DNA of 64,000 nt from Tricholoma matsutake (GCA_026075535.2 AP026545.1:8804001-8868000), one strand, 5' to 3'. Shown: positions 46,700 to 58,029, numbered from the stretch's first letter. Made by a program: numbers and translations. The notes: generated by a model from the letters alone, not told the origin.

Positions 46700-47665
46700 T
46701 CAAGGAAGTTTGGCAGAAGGGGAATAGATTTTCAAGCCAAATAGGGAAGAAGTCAGAAGGCGGCGACTGGCCAATGTAATACTGATCTGTCGAGTTCGCA
46801 GATGATGTAGGCTCCTCCATAGTTTCGATCGATGACAATGAGGGGACCTAAATATTGAGGTCACATCTTGCGATTGAGGGATTTCTCGATTTGCATGTTT
46901 TGAAGTAGGACCAGGTCGCCTTTTTCGAAGTTGTAGTCCCGCATCATTCATTTGTGAATGAGTTCAAAATGCTTTGCGGCTTTGAGTCGAGCAGTGTAGA
47001 CTTTCAAATATAGAATTTCGAGGTCAGGTGATCGTTTCTGTAGTGCTATTGCTTGTCGAGCGATGAGACTGGTCGTCGATAAGATAGAATCTGGAGGGGG
47101 TTGCAAGTATGTTGCTTTGGAGATGTCGAGTGGGATGAGGGGATGTGATCCTGTACCTGTGAAGTAAGGAGAGCAACCCATATGTCTATGAACCATAACT
47201 CATTCTGCCCAAAATACAGAGTGTGCTCCAGCTGACCATTTGCTCTGATCTCCATTGACTGCTTTGAATAATGATTGTTGAATATCGAAGTGAGCTCTTT
47301 TGACGATTCCATTTGCACGAGAATTGTAGCCGCCAATTCAAATATGGTTAATGTGATATGATTTTGACAGGTACCCCAATGCTGCAATGAAGGCTGATCC
47401 ATTATCGCTCACGATTTTGTATAGGGAGCCCCATCAACATATAATGTCTTCGAAGATCCAATCACCGAGGGTTGTGGCATTTTCTTGTCGAAATTTTCTC
47501 CATTCGGGATAGGTCGTTAGTGAACATCGACCTTGTACGATATACTTGAATCTGCCCGAAGGAGGCATCTGCATAGTATCAATGTAAACCTTGCCAAAAA
47601 GGGGTGCTGGAGTGGCAACTGTAGGTGGAATAAGGAGATTCTGAGTTTGTGTTGAATTTGGCAGA
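46700..47665 (-). pseudogene. Gypsy integrase core and C-terminal part
   Basis: It contains IDTMQMPPSGRFKYIV and RCSLTTYPEWR (first catalytic Asp region), then decayed sequence around SDNGSAF-like and GGYNSRANGIV-like segments (frameshifted). Then come MGCSPYFTGTGSHPLIPLDI and a C-terminal part with KAAKHFELIHK and a frameshifted LGPLIVIDRNYGGAYI. Its N-terminal zinc-binding half is displaced to 49,337-49,618 by the F2 E3 insertion. Confidence 0.8.
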
Positions 47666-48172
47666 TAGTGTTTAAAGGTCTGGTCCAATGGACTGGAAAA
47701 AAAACCACAACCTAACCGAACCCAACCAAATGCAACCGAACCATCGGTTGCGGTTGCTTGGTTTCAGGGGGCAGTTGGGTTGCCGGTTGCCTCTATTTCA
47801 GAATACTTGAAAACTGTTCGAAAACCGGTTGCAATCAGTTGCAACTGGTCTTCTTACAGTTCTACATATCCCATACTACTTAAGTAAATTTATGTACTGT
47901 ATTTGAAAAAATATAACTAATGTAGTCTACTTGTACTTATATTTACGGTATACAAAAGGGCAATGTGAACCCAGGGCAAAAAGAGCTTGTTTCACGAGTC
48001 CTTATATACCCCGTGGCTGCACACAGACCATTTGGTCGTGCTTGTGCTCCCCAAAAAGAAAGTGGCACCACTTTCTAAACAACTCCCACGACCACAAATG
48101 ACCCACAATGCCGCGTCATCCCTACCATGTACACCTCCTACCTCAAAATACTGCGCTGGATTACTAGAAAGT

Positions 48173-48207
48173 GGGCCCAGACAACACGCTAGTCATTGTT
48201 TGGGCCC
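48173..48207 (+). repeat. H1 palindrome in F2 E3, with complete intron-like follower
   Basis: GGGCCCAGACAA / TTGTTTGGGCCC. It is followed by TCAGGTATGTTTTTTT, GGCTAACTAATACTC and CCTTTTCAG: donor, branch-site and acceptor consensus within about 60 nt. Confidence 0.8.
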
Positions 48208-48402
48208 TCAGGTATGTTTTTTTCATTCTTAAATCATTCTTTTTGGCTAACTAATACTCTTCCTTTTCAGATTCTAACCTTTTGATGACGACATCGGGCC
48301 CACCACCCCATGCTCCCACAACGCAATGCCACCGCCAACGCCAGCCGATGCCAACAGCGACAACAACAACAACATGGATGTGTCGTCATCACCACCCCCG
48401 TG

Positions 48403-48433
48403 GGCCCAAACGACGATGAATGTCATTTGGGCC
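48403..48433 (+). repeat. Second H1 palindrome in F2 E3
   Basis: GGCCCAAACGACG / TGTCATTTGGGCC, followed by ATATGGTATGTTTTTTATG. No clear acceptor within 100 nt. Confidence 0.72.
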
Positions 48434-50991
48434 ATATGGTATGTTTTTTATGATTCATTTCTTACTATGAACTTTCTTTTTCTTTTTATGTTTCTCCTGT
48501 TGATAATGACATTGCATGGCCCCCAAGTACACCCCCTCCATCACTGTTCCCTGGCCCTATGCCACCGCTGTGAGCATCTGCTTGCAGGGCTGCAACGGGC
48601 CCCATTTCTTGACAACAACGCCACACAAATGCCATGTCACATAGCGCCGCCACCCTGCCTGCGAGCCACTGCTCATAGGGGGTGATGGTGGTGCTGACTG
48701 ACAACACAGATGGGTGGGGGTAACGAACGACAGCACAAAGATGGAACGGGGGGACATCAAATGACAACATGAACACGAACGACTGGGGACAACGTATAAC
48801 AGGGACAGCGAATGGGGAGGATGATGAATGCAGGGATGATGGACAACAGGGATGACAACAACGGGGAACAATGGTGGGGATGCCGACGTGGCATCAGGGG
48901 GGGTGCAACAACACGACAACGAATGGCAGCGACAACGACAATGAATGCAGGGCAACCACAATGACAATGAATGCGGGGGATGACCCTACCCATGCCGCCA
49001 ACACAAGAGTGGCATCATTTTTTTAGGTTTTCTTTTTCTTTCGTCTTATTTTCTTATTTTTGCTCTCTGAATGACCCCCCACTGCTGTGAGCACCTGCTC
49101 GCAGGGTGTGTTGTAATTAGTTGTATTTAATATATAGTAAAATTAAAATATGTATTGAAAATTGCTGGAAAAACCAGTGGCAACCGGTTTTTCAAGGGCA
49201 ACCGAACCAACTAGGACTGGTCCTAGTCAGTTCGGTTGCAGTTGCCCTAAGTTGGGCACCAGTTGCAACTGGTTGCAGTTGCCGGTTGCCCATCTTGGGG
49301 TCAAAAAACCGGACCGAACCGGACCTTAAAACACTATTGGCAGATGTGGCAAGTACAAATAAACCATGCAATGTCGGCTTTCATGTTTGGCCACCAAAAT
49401 CGAAGGGCAACGACTGATTTCGTAGCGAAAATCATCTTGTGTCCAATATCATCGTGTGCTGCACGAATAATTTCGAGACGATGTTTGGGGATTGTGACAA
49501 TTTTGTGAGCTCCGTGGGAGTCTTTTCTCCATAGTTTGCCTGAGTCTAAAAAGAAATCGGTGCAATATTGAATGAAGGTAGCATATTCAGAATCCGATAA
49601 GTCTGGGGGTCGTACCAAATCATCTAACCATTTTCAAATGCGAAGTAATCTTTTGTCATCCTTTTTTGCATTGTTCATTTGCAGGACATCGTTGTAGGTA
49701 AATTCCTCCCCCTTACTGAGATCTGAAGAGAGGGAGAGTATCAAAATTCGATGGGAAGTAAAGGGACGAGTTGTAATGGGATTGATTTGGTGTATGAAAC
49801 CATGAAGATGATCGATCCAGTCTCCGAAATCATTTTTGTTGTTGGACTGATCATCTTCATCTTGTGGAGGACATCTTGAAAGTCCATCTGGACCATGATC
49901 TGTGCCTGCCACATGGACTAACGTGAAGTGGAAGGTTAGAATCAATACTATCCACCGATTGATGCTAGCGCTAGGTGTGATATCAGGATTCGAGAGCATG
50001 CCTTTGATATACCTTGCATCAAGTTTGATGATAAGGTTTCAGACCCCTATTAGATACAATTGAAGTGCTCCAAGGGTGCGATATAGACCATAGAGTTCGA
50101 GTTCTGGTTGCGAAAACCGGGATTCACAGTCGTTAAGCATGATTGAGCCAAATCGACTGTAATACTGTTTTTGAGGGTTGTCAGAATCACATTGCGCAAG
50201 AAAGAACCCAACAGCGATGTGCAAAGTGTCGACTGATAGGATAACTGGGGCGGGGGATGAGTAGTTGATTGCTCGAATCGCTGGAGAATTGATTAAAGCT
50301 TCCTTCAAATCTTCCTGTGCTGCTATTTGTTTTGGTCTGAATTCAAAAGGAACATCTTTTTGAGTGAGTTGAATCAGTGCTGTAGCACATTGAGCGAAAT
50401 TTCAAATAAAGATACGACAGACTCCAATAGTTCCTAAGAATGCTTTAACTTCGGTAAGGCTTCAACAAGGTCCCCATTTGCTAACTGCTGCGATGTGAGT
50501 GGGATCGGCCATACGACCTTCAATGTTGCATCGATGCCCTAAAATGATTATTTTGGGAACACAAAGATATAGTTTTGGACCAGAAAATGTTCCTCCGCAA
50601 TACTTCATGCATTGGACTATGCGATTTAGATTCCTGAAATGTTCCCAGATGAAGCATCAAATGCCTGGATTATCAGTGATCGTTTTGTAAGACCCTCTGA
50701 TTGTTCGATATTCTGATTTCAGACCCTTAACTGGTGTGTCATCAATGTAAGGGATGGTGATATGAGGGACTTTGGGTTGTAGAATGAATGTGATGTCATC
50801 ATGTAAGATCGGAACTGAGTTCGTCCAACCCATTGGTAGGGTGACGATTTGGAGTGCGCCAAACAGGGTCTGGAAAGTTGTTAGATCTCGAGAAGATTCA
50901 GCAACTAGCCTTTCGTCGAATGCAACATATAAGTCCAACATTCCACCACAAGCGCATCCCCCAAACTGCTCAGCTAGATGCTCAGGGATTG

Positions 50992-51698
50992 TGTTAAGAA
51001 CTGATCCTAGAAGGTTCATTGGAATCCAATTGGACACTGCGGGTGTTGTTTACAGAAGGTTGTCGGGTCATTGCAGATTCTGCGGGAGGGGAAACAGAAA
51101 GGACTTGGCTTCAGCTTGTAAGAAGCTGCGCCCTTCACCTCATCTGGTGTCCTAATTTCAAGTTGGAGGTTTGGAGGTAGGAGCAGGAAAGTGCGGGTAA
51201 ATGTGGGAAGGAGTACAGAGGGACTTAGGTTAAGTTCAGATGAGGTTTAGAACTTCAGAGGGAGACTGGAGGTCGAGTCGAATGGAGTTCAGACTCTTAG
51301 AGAACTGAGGTTGGAGTAGAAGGAGGTTTGGATTGGCAGATTAAAGTTGAGTCTATGTCGATATATGAACTGAGGAATACAAGGCAAAACTAACTAAGCT
51401 TAAAAACTGTAGTCCGGAATAATGCGGAACAGGAATGAAGACTGCAGCAGTGTCTCGACTGCATAGATAAATTATCTAGCAGGAGCCGCACAGGAATCCA
51501 TAGTCGAATTTGCAATAGAGATGGCAGCCTTGGGAAGGCAGCCATGGATGCTGTACAAGGCGGCCTGGTGCACAGCAGTGTGGGCAGTACAAGGCGGCCG
51601 GGAACGAAATTGGGAGGCATGGACAAAAGTCAGGTTCGACATGTGGGAAAGGGTCGGACAGATGCGGGTTCCATTCGGGCAAGGAATGGTTCTTGACA
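50992..51698 (-). repeat. Solo LTR of a second LTR-retrotransposon family, inserted in reverse transcriptase
   Basis: It is 707 bp with TGTTAAGAAC...GTTCTTGACA ends and 5-bp direct repeats GATTG (50987-50991 and 51699-51703). A TATATGA box and downstream pyrimidine-rich tract suggest minus orientation. It shares about 720 bp of recognisable similarity with 62596-63318. Confidence 0.92.
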
Positions 51699-51784
51699 GA
51701 TTGGGATGACACCAGAGTGCTGAATCATTACTTGGTTTAGTGGTTCGAAACTGTGGACGATTCAAAGTGATTTCGCATCTTTCT

Positions 51785-52539
51785 TAGTGTTTTAAGGTCC
51801 GGTTATGTCCGGTTTTTTACGTCTAAATGGGGCAACCGGAACCACAACTGGTCCAGGACCGATCCATATATTGATGGACCGCAACTGGTCTGAAACGGTT
51901 TTTTGTTGTAAAATTTGTTGTGCCAATACAACCTATCTGTTTCTCAATAAATATTATGCGGACAGTTTAATCGCTACGTAGGCACTTGGACATTGTAATT
52001 CCCCGGCGATTGGTCCAAATTTTAAGAGATTTCATTAAGACCTGACTGAGATATGACCAGAACAAAAGTACATTGTATTACATGTTGTAGTTTGTAGTTT
52101 GTAGTTTGTAGTTTGTCGTGTGTATTTACAACTTGTCAGGGGTGTTAAATGAATCAAATGCAAATGGTACAAACATTTATGTATGTTACTCCTTTGCCCT
52201 GGATAATGTCCAATTGTGCCCAATATTTTTGTAGCACAAGGTATAAGCAGTACAATCATAACTACTCAAATCACGACAAAATACTCACATCAAAATGTAT
52301 TTGATCCAGGGAGCAAAATTAATGGGATTATGTGTGGAGATGTGGGAGTATAGCTCATGTGACATATGAACCGGTTTAAACCAGTTTTCATCGGTTCAAT
52401 GATATTCTTCAAAGTGAAAGACTGGCAACTGGACTGCAAAAGACCGGTCCTATAAATAGCCCCCTGGTGAACCGGACTTCGGTAGTTCGGTTCGGTTTTG
52501 GTCTTTTTCTGGTTCATAGGACCGGACCTTTAAGCACTA
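51785..52539. mobile_element. F2 element E4
   Basis: It is 755 bp; ends TAGTGTTTTAAGGTCCGGT and the reverse complement of CCGGACCTTTAAGCACTA. The left flank is ATCTTTCT; TCTTTCT recurs 4 bp beyond the right end (52,544-52,550), so the duplication is imperfect or the right boundary has shifted. The interior matches E2 in inverse orientation. It interrupts Gypsy coding before reverse transcriptase. Confidence 0.85.
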
Positions 52540-53474
52540 GGACTCTTTCTTTGCAATGCAAAACCATCACAATCAATACGACGAGTTCAATGACTCATAT
52601 ACTCCTGCTTCTATCTTCTTCTTCAGCATTTCACAGATCTGTTTGTACAGACCAGGAGGTATAGGGATGTTACATTCAACCCAAGGAGTGTGAGGAATAA
52701 TGGGGAATTTGATAGGAGGGAAGAAGTCAGGGTGAAAGCTTCCTCATTCTTGTTCAGTCCATGTGAAACCCATTTCATGATTTCGAATAAAATTGTGCAT
52801 GAGGTTTCATTCTTCAGGCCAAAGGAAATTGCCAGGGTAATTTTTGTCGATAATTGCTTTTCGTTCGAGTGAATATCAGTGAGACGGGATAAGCGATGGG
52901 GGATGAGGATTGAGTTTTGGCATATTCTCCAGGGGGTCGCCAGTGATTGTTTGAATAATGCGAAATCAATCAGGTAGTTTGGTAATAACTGGCCGAACCT
53001 TCTGTGCGACTGGTTTGTATTTCTTCTTCAGAGCTGCGAAGATTGGGTATAGAGAGTTGGTTGACAAGATGTGGGGAGGGGAAATGATAGTAGAATTGTG
53101 CATAGGGGTGGCTGTTGAGGCCAATAAAAATGTTGCATACTGATGGCTAGCCATTAAATATAAGTTCACAAGAATCGAGAAATAGGAAAGAGTGTTCGGG
53201 GAGTTCAAGGAGTCCATCTCAGGAATATTTGCAGTGTACTCAATAGTTATAGAAGAATTAGAATGGTCGAAAGAAATGATGAGGGCACACTGGTTATTCT
53301 CTGAGATTTTATCCTCTAGTTGCGAAAATCCTCACGAACTACTCTTCTTCAATGATTAGATCAGGGAATAGTTGGAATAGTGCAAGATCATGTTGAATTT
53401 GGATCGAAAATGGTTATTGTTTGTGCTTCGTTTCAATAGTTCTTCATGGTACTTTCTGTGAGAACATCAAATGG

Positions 53475-54311
53475 TCATCTGAGGAGAATGTCATAGGCTG
53501 GATCTTGGATGATGTGGATTTGCATGTAGAGGGTGATACTACTGACTTTGCAAGGTACGTTCCATGCTAAACCTAGACTTTGGTCAATGCCACCATTAGC
53601 TGATTGTAGAGGGATGTGTATCGAAGGATTGTAGGCGAGACCAATTTTGTGACAAAATTCTTTGGACATTGCGATGATTGATGAACCCAGATTGACTACA
53701 ATTTTGACTGGGTTTCTGCCATTGATGTTTATAATGACCGATTGAATGGAGTGGGATTCCTTTGCTGCAATGAAAGGTTTGGGTATATCTCCAGGACGAA
53801 GACTGCTAATATAAGTTTTGTAAGGGTCATCAATTACAAAAAGATCATCGTTAAGAAGATTTGTAGTGTCATTTCCTTTGGGTTGCTGGATATGATGGGA
53901 AGTGACCTGTTCCTTCCATTTCGTATGGACTTTGGGAGAGAGTGAAAGTAGTTCTTTGGACGTTAAAGTGATAATTGGGGTTTTCATCGATTGGGTGGAG
54001 ATGTCTTCAGTGATTTTATTCTTGTGAATTGGGGCTTGGGTATGGTAGGAAGGTCCTTCTTTGTCTTTGCCTTTTCCTGTCGATGCGAAATTGCATTCAT
54101 GAGGAGGTAGATATGAATTTTCCTTAGTGCCATTGTAGGGATGTACTACCAATTGCGATGGTGTTTCAGAGGTCAAAGATGGTGCCAAATTCGAAGTAGG
54201 TAGATTGGTTGCTGTAGATGAGATAGATGGTGCTGGTACTTGTGGGACAGATTGCTCAACTGCTGCAGGAATTTGAGGGATCAAAGCCCAAGAGGTAGGA
54301 ACTGTTGGCAC
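53475..54311 (-). pseudogene. Gypsy protease region
   Basis: A 278-residue open frame contains a Pro/Ser-rich linker, then VIININGRNPVKIVVNLGSS, IAMSKEFCHKIGL and a C-terminal AYDILLR. The retropepsin active site should read D-S/T-G; here it is NLGSS, so the catalytic Asp is lost (Asp to Asn). The rest of the fold is recognisable, and it continues into the RPFDVL start of the pre-RT segment. Confidence 0.8.
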
Positions 54312-54323
54312 ATTCGAATCAGC

Positions 54324-56555
54324 TCATGCAAAGGGTCTACCACTTCGTAAGGCATATAGCTCTTGTTTGAGTTTTGCGATACAATCTTCAGCTGTTGTAG
54401 ATAGGTCGGTAATTTGGTAAACACCTCTGGATGGTGTCAAAGAAACTGCCAAAGGTGCGATATCATACATTAGTGAAGGGGTAACATTAGACGGAGGGTT
54501 TTGTCGAGTCCATTTGTCAATCCTGTCCTTGATAAAATGACCTGGGATATTTCGAGGAGTAAATTGACCATTTGGGAGAACGATTTTGCCTTCAGTGTTC
54601 TTCTTACACTTTCCTTCATTGATATATGATTGGCAAACCAAGCAGTCACTAATGAAATGTCCCGTAAGCCCACAAAAGATGCAAACTAAAGTTTCAAGCT
54701 GGTCCAAATAAAACCCACTGTTAGTTCAAGTAGTGTTCGTGGTTTTCGAACCTGCTAAAGCAGTTATGAGAGTGGTTGCAAATTTTTTGAGAATTGCTGT
54801 AAGATATTCTGATTTAATTTGAGGAGAAGATGTCAAGGTTGTTGGTATTGCCGAAGATGTTCAGTCATTCATGCCTCTTTGACCCAACCAAATATTTGTG
54901 ACCTTTGGAAACTTACTGTGCATTGCAAATTAAAAATCTGAATAGACAGAACCCATGGTATATGTCCAAGCTATCTGTTGGGCCCTTAAGAATAGTTATC
55001 ATATGTATAAGAATGGTGTTTGAGTGTAATCAGTGGAAATTTTCATTATCAGCTCAAACTGGGTCTTTGACACAAGTCACATCAGGGTGCGATTCTGGCT
55101 GATCCTGGGCCAGCGATTGTTTCCTATGCTACAAATTAGGCAGGTGTGATGTGACACAACATGTCTCTAATCTTGCTCCTGACCCAATTTTACAAAGTCT
55201 GTTGAAATGCAGGGTGTAGTTTCAGTGAATGGCTATCACCAGACCTTGGGATAGGGTGTAAGATATAGGTTCCCAAAAAAGAAATCCTGAACAGCATACT
55301 TTGTTCTTGTTAGGGTGACACCCACTATCTGCTAGCTAAGACTGTGTGGGTTCTCTCTACAAGAAGGGGGTGGGATCCGCGCTTGTGATGGGGGGATTGA
55401 TGGTTTTGATGCGAGGGGTTATTAATAGGTGAGTTTGTTGACAAAGGCCTTTCACACTGAAAATGTAGGTGGAATACCTAAGAGAACACAACTGGGGTCC
55501 CCTAGGCGTATATTTAGGGTTTATATACTATGTTACATATATTGTACATTGTTGTTACCGACACACTCATACATGCGCATACATATTGATGCATGCAAAA
55601 TAAAATTCTCACGCTATCAAAGTGTAGCGTCATTTGGCGTCATGTAGCGTAATTCGACATAATAAAAATAAAAATGAAATTTTATCAGGTAATGGGGTGG
55701 TTTCCTAACAGTTCTCATTATCTTCATATCAAATTTCAGGTTTCTCTCACATTTGCCTTAGAGGACATCTCTTATTCTATTCACAAGCTCAATCACTCTG
55801 TGGGTCTGGTTATACATATGTCTGAGCTATATGGTGGATATTACAAAAAGTCCGAGGCAATTTACACAGAATTGGAGCTGTCAAGGTCGTTTGGGTCATT
55901 GACCCAGATGTGTCAAAGAGGCATGAATGACTGTTGAAGAATGTGAACTGAGTAGCGATGTCGAGTCCGAAGCAATAGATCCTGCTAGAACAAATTTTGC
56001 TGCTGCATGGATATCGTCAAGTGGGTAGGGGTTGTTGGGATAGTGATCAGGGAATTTTAGTTCGAGTTGTCGGGCAATTCTAGCCCATAAACCTGGTTGG
56101 AAACCACGAACAAAGGCTCTGCTTTGTTCAGCATTGGAAATCCTGCCTTTAGTAGATAAAAACTTTGTGATGTTATAAAATGACCAAAAATATAATCCCA
56201 AATTGCTTGCATTGTAAATACTGATGCGAAGTTGTTCACCGACAAGTTTGTCCATGTCCGAAATTGACCATTTGCGATCGTCTTTGGAACCAGGGTACAG
56301 TTTGTGGATAGCAATGCAAAAATTCTGGAATGAAGTACCGGCATCATATTCTGGGATTGACTCCCAAAGTTTGGAAGTGTCGATATCGAGGTAGTGGCAA
56401 GTGTGCTTCTTCATTTCTTCAAAGTTCGTAACATTGCATGCTGAGAAAAGCAATTCAAGCTCATTAAAATATCTGTGAAGTTCTCGAGGCTGGGTGGGGT
56501 CGAATTTCGGAGCCATGGAATGACCACGAGCTGGCATAGTGACTTGTGTAGTCAT
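54324..56555 (-). pseudogene. Gypsy gag with CCHC zinc knuckle, interrupted
   Basis: The likely start is ATG 56555 (MTTQVTMPARGHSMAPKFD). The capsid-like region PRELHRYFNELELLFSACNV, KWSISDMDKLV and RAFVRGFQPGLWARIARQLEL runs to about 55,934. A 1,072-bp element interrupts it, then coding resumes at 54,861. A zinc knuckle CIFCGLTGHFISDC (C-x2-C-x4-H-x4-C) follows at about 54,680-54,640, and the frame ends near 54,324. A longer open frame upstream of 56555 is LTR-derived. Confidence 0.85.
54862..55933. mobile_element. Non-autonomous DNA transposon inserted in gag
   Basis: It is 1,072 bp with inverted ends CAGTCATTCATGCCTCTTTG matching over about 25 bp. No exact target duplication is visible (flanks TT/TT; GAAGATGTT and TTGAAGAATG are similar). 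There is no recognisable coding, only a short open frame at 55,674-55,937. TGTAGCGTCATTTGGCGTC near 55,625 is an internal short repeat. Superfamily not assigned. Confidence 0.75.
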
Positions 56556-56789
56556 GAATGCGATGACTCTTGGGGTAGGGGTTAAAACTTGGGTGAAGGA
56601 TGGTAGAGGTGTCAAAATTGTTGGAAGGATGAATGAAGAGGTAGATGGTGAGGACAAGGAAGTAGAGGATGAGGATGAAGATGATGGGATAGGTGAGGGG
56701 AATAGTCGACAATGTGTTGATTCTGCTTCAGAAACTGGGATTAAAATATCTCCCAATTGTTCGAGAGATTCGAAGGTGTGGCAAGTATT

Positions 56790-57815
56790 GACCCAGAAAC
56801 GCAAACAAAACCCACTAATGAGGTCTCGAATGGTATAATGCAAGTTAGAGGAAGGGTGTGAGGTGGTACTAAATATCACTGCTGTTACCCAAGAGTGAGG
56901 AAACTAAGTTTGAGGAGGTCCAATGTTGTTCGATGAAGTTTGAGGGCATACAAAGCTCTCCAAAGATGTTCGAGAAAAGGTCGAAGATGTGTGAGAAAGT
57001 TTGAGGATGTTCGAGGGGTTTGTAGAGAGTGAGAATAGTTTCGACTGATGTTGACGATAGATGATAGCGAGGTAGAAAAGTCTTGAGAGCAGATAGATGA
57101 TGGACAATAATTTCGAGAAGCTAATATAGAAAGTTCGATGAATTTCGCAGTGACCTGCTAAACTTTCAGGATTAAGACGAGAGGCTTGGACTCAAGAGAG
57201 TGGCTCTTAAATCAGACAATGGATGTGAGAGGACGATCTGTTCTGCCCTTCTAAGTAGCTAGTACAAGGCTATATATGTTTGGAAGAGATGGTACTTAAA
57301 AGCAAATAAAACATGAGGACTACATGAGGCAAGATATAAAACATTAAAGAACTTTCCAAATCATAAGATAAATGAGAGATGATGAGAAGGGAATCATATA
57401 GAGTCACAATGTATCAAGGGTACCTGTCCTATTGATCCAATATATCATCAAAACGTCAAAGCGCCACACTCGCATGCTAAAAGCCCGTTGTCATGTCTCC
57501 TCGTGTCTGGTGGTGCTCAATATGCGACGCACTAACTTGTACAAGGTGTGCTGCATGTGTCTGAAGGGCAGTGCAATAGGCATATGGCGGCCAAAAGTGT
57601 TTGAGGTGCTGCAAAGTCATTCGAACTCGCTCGAAGTGTTGCGAAGTTGTTTGAAGTTGTTTGAAGTTGTTTGAAGTTGTTCAAAATTGTTTGAAGTGCT
57701 ACAAAATAGCTTCGGAGTGGTTTCGTGGGGTTCATAGGGGTTGGGAGTGTGTGTGATGATGTGTCAAAGCATTTGGAAGTGTTCCCAGAGCTTAGAGTGC
57801 AAGGCAGACCTATCA
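56790..57815 (-). repeat. 5' LTR of the Gypsy element
   Basis: It aligns through its length with the 3' LTR pieces. The start TGATAGG is at 57815. The inner 8-10 bp (GTATTGACCC side) differ from the GCATCATCA end of the other two LTRs, so the LTR/internal border at about 56,790-56,797 is uncertain. Confidence 0.85.
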
Positions 57816-57996
57816 TCATGCATCTCCAAAGTCAATTTGGTCATCACAAGACATTGTTATGTTGCTGGAGGAAACCAATAAGTGGGGAAAGGAAAGGGCT
57901 GGGCCCCTAGCTGACTTAGTCATGATGTATAATGAGGAACTCAAAGCGACTACCTCTAAAACAAACCATCCTCAAAAGAAAAGAAAGACCATTTAA
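57816..57996 (+). pseudogene. RecQ-like helicase, C-terminal remainder
   Basis: Immediately after the LTR, in the frame expected from the interrupted upstream part, coding reads HASPKSIWSSQDIVMLLEE then a basic end (HPQKKRKTI) with TAA at 57994-57996. The S-x-D-I-V-x-LL-E-x-W pattern matches the C-termini of mushroom RecQ-like helicases as I remember them. One copy of TCAT must be discounted to restore the frame. No function remains. Confidence 0.78.
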
Positions 57997-58029
57997 ATTC
58001 ACTGTACAGCCAATCATACATAATTACAC

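Larger units (their letters stand above)
47666..49336. mobile_element. F2 element E3 carrying a hairpin cassette
   Basis: It is 1,671 bp; ends TAGTGTTTAAAGGTCTGGTC and the reverse complement of CGGACCTTAAAACACTA type, with direct repeats TTGGCAGA (47658-47665 and 49337-49344). It is twice the length of E1, E2 and E4. Between about 47,960 and 49,120 it holds GC-rich DNA absent from them: two H1 palindromes with intron-like followers and variant H2 hairpins (GTGAGCATCTGCTTGCAGGG at 48,570; GTGAGCACCTGCTCGCAGGG at 49,086). Confidence 0.9.
49337..53470 (-). pseudogene. Gypsy pol: reverse transcriptase, RNase H and integrase zinc domain
   Basis: Order on the minus strand begins with the pre-RT segment at about 53,470-52,966 (after a RPFDVL-like start; KPVAQKVRPVITKLP). 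Reverse transcriptase follows to about 50,400, with SRDLTTFQTLFGALQIVTLP, MGWTNSVPILHDDITFIL, the YIDD catalytic box in PYIDDTPVKG, and a GHRCNIEG-type connection region. RNase H is at 50,308-49,640 (AINYSSPAPVILSVDTLHIA, SRFSQPELELYGLYRTLGAL, HVAGTDHGPDGLSR). The integrase H2C2 zinc domain is at 49,618-49,345 (HDDIGHK and CTCHIC). It is interrupted by a solo LTR (50,992-51,698) and F2 E4 (51,785-52,539). Stops and frameshifts occur in each domain. Confidence 0.9.
42898..57815 (-). mobile_element. Ty3/Gypsy LTR retrotransposon, complete but degenerate, with nested insertions
   Basis: The 14,918-bp insertion lies in the helicase gene with 4-bp direct repeats TCAT (42894-42897 and 57816-57819). 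LTR ends are TGATAGG...GCATCATCA. The internal order on the minus strand is gag, zinc knuckle, protease, reverse transcriptase, RNase H, integrase: the Ty3/Gypsy order. A purine-rich tract (GTAAGGGGGAGGA, about 44,920-44,935) sits just before the 3' LTR. Five later insertions lie inside: a solo LTR in the 3' LTR, F2 E3 in integrase, another solo LTR in reverse transcriptase, F2 E4 before reverse transcriptase, and a DNA element in gag. Removing them leaves about 9.7 kb with LTRs of about 1.03 kb. An unrelated antisense gene lies between integrase and the 3' LTR. Stops and frameshifts throughout make it non-autonomous. Confidence 0.92.

Noticed and set aside
42898..57815. Possible helitron ends (hairpin plus CTRR) among the GC-rich hairpins
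   Set aside because: All host elements examined have inverted ends and target duplications, which helitrons lack.
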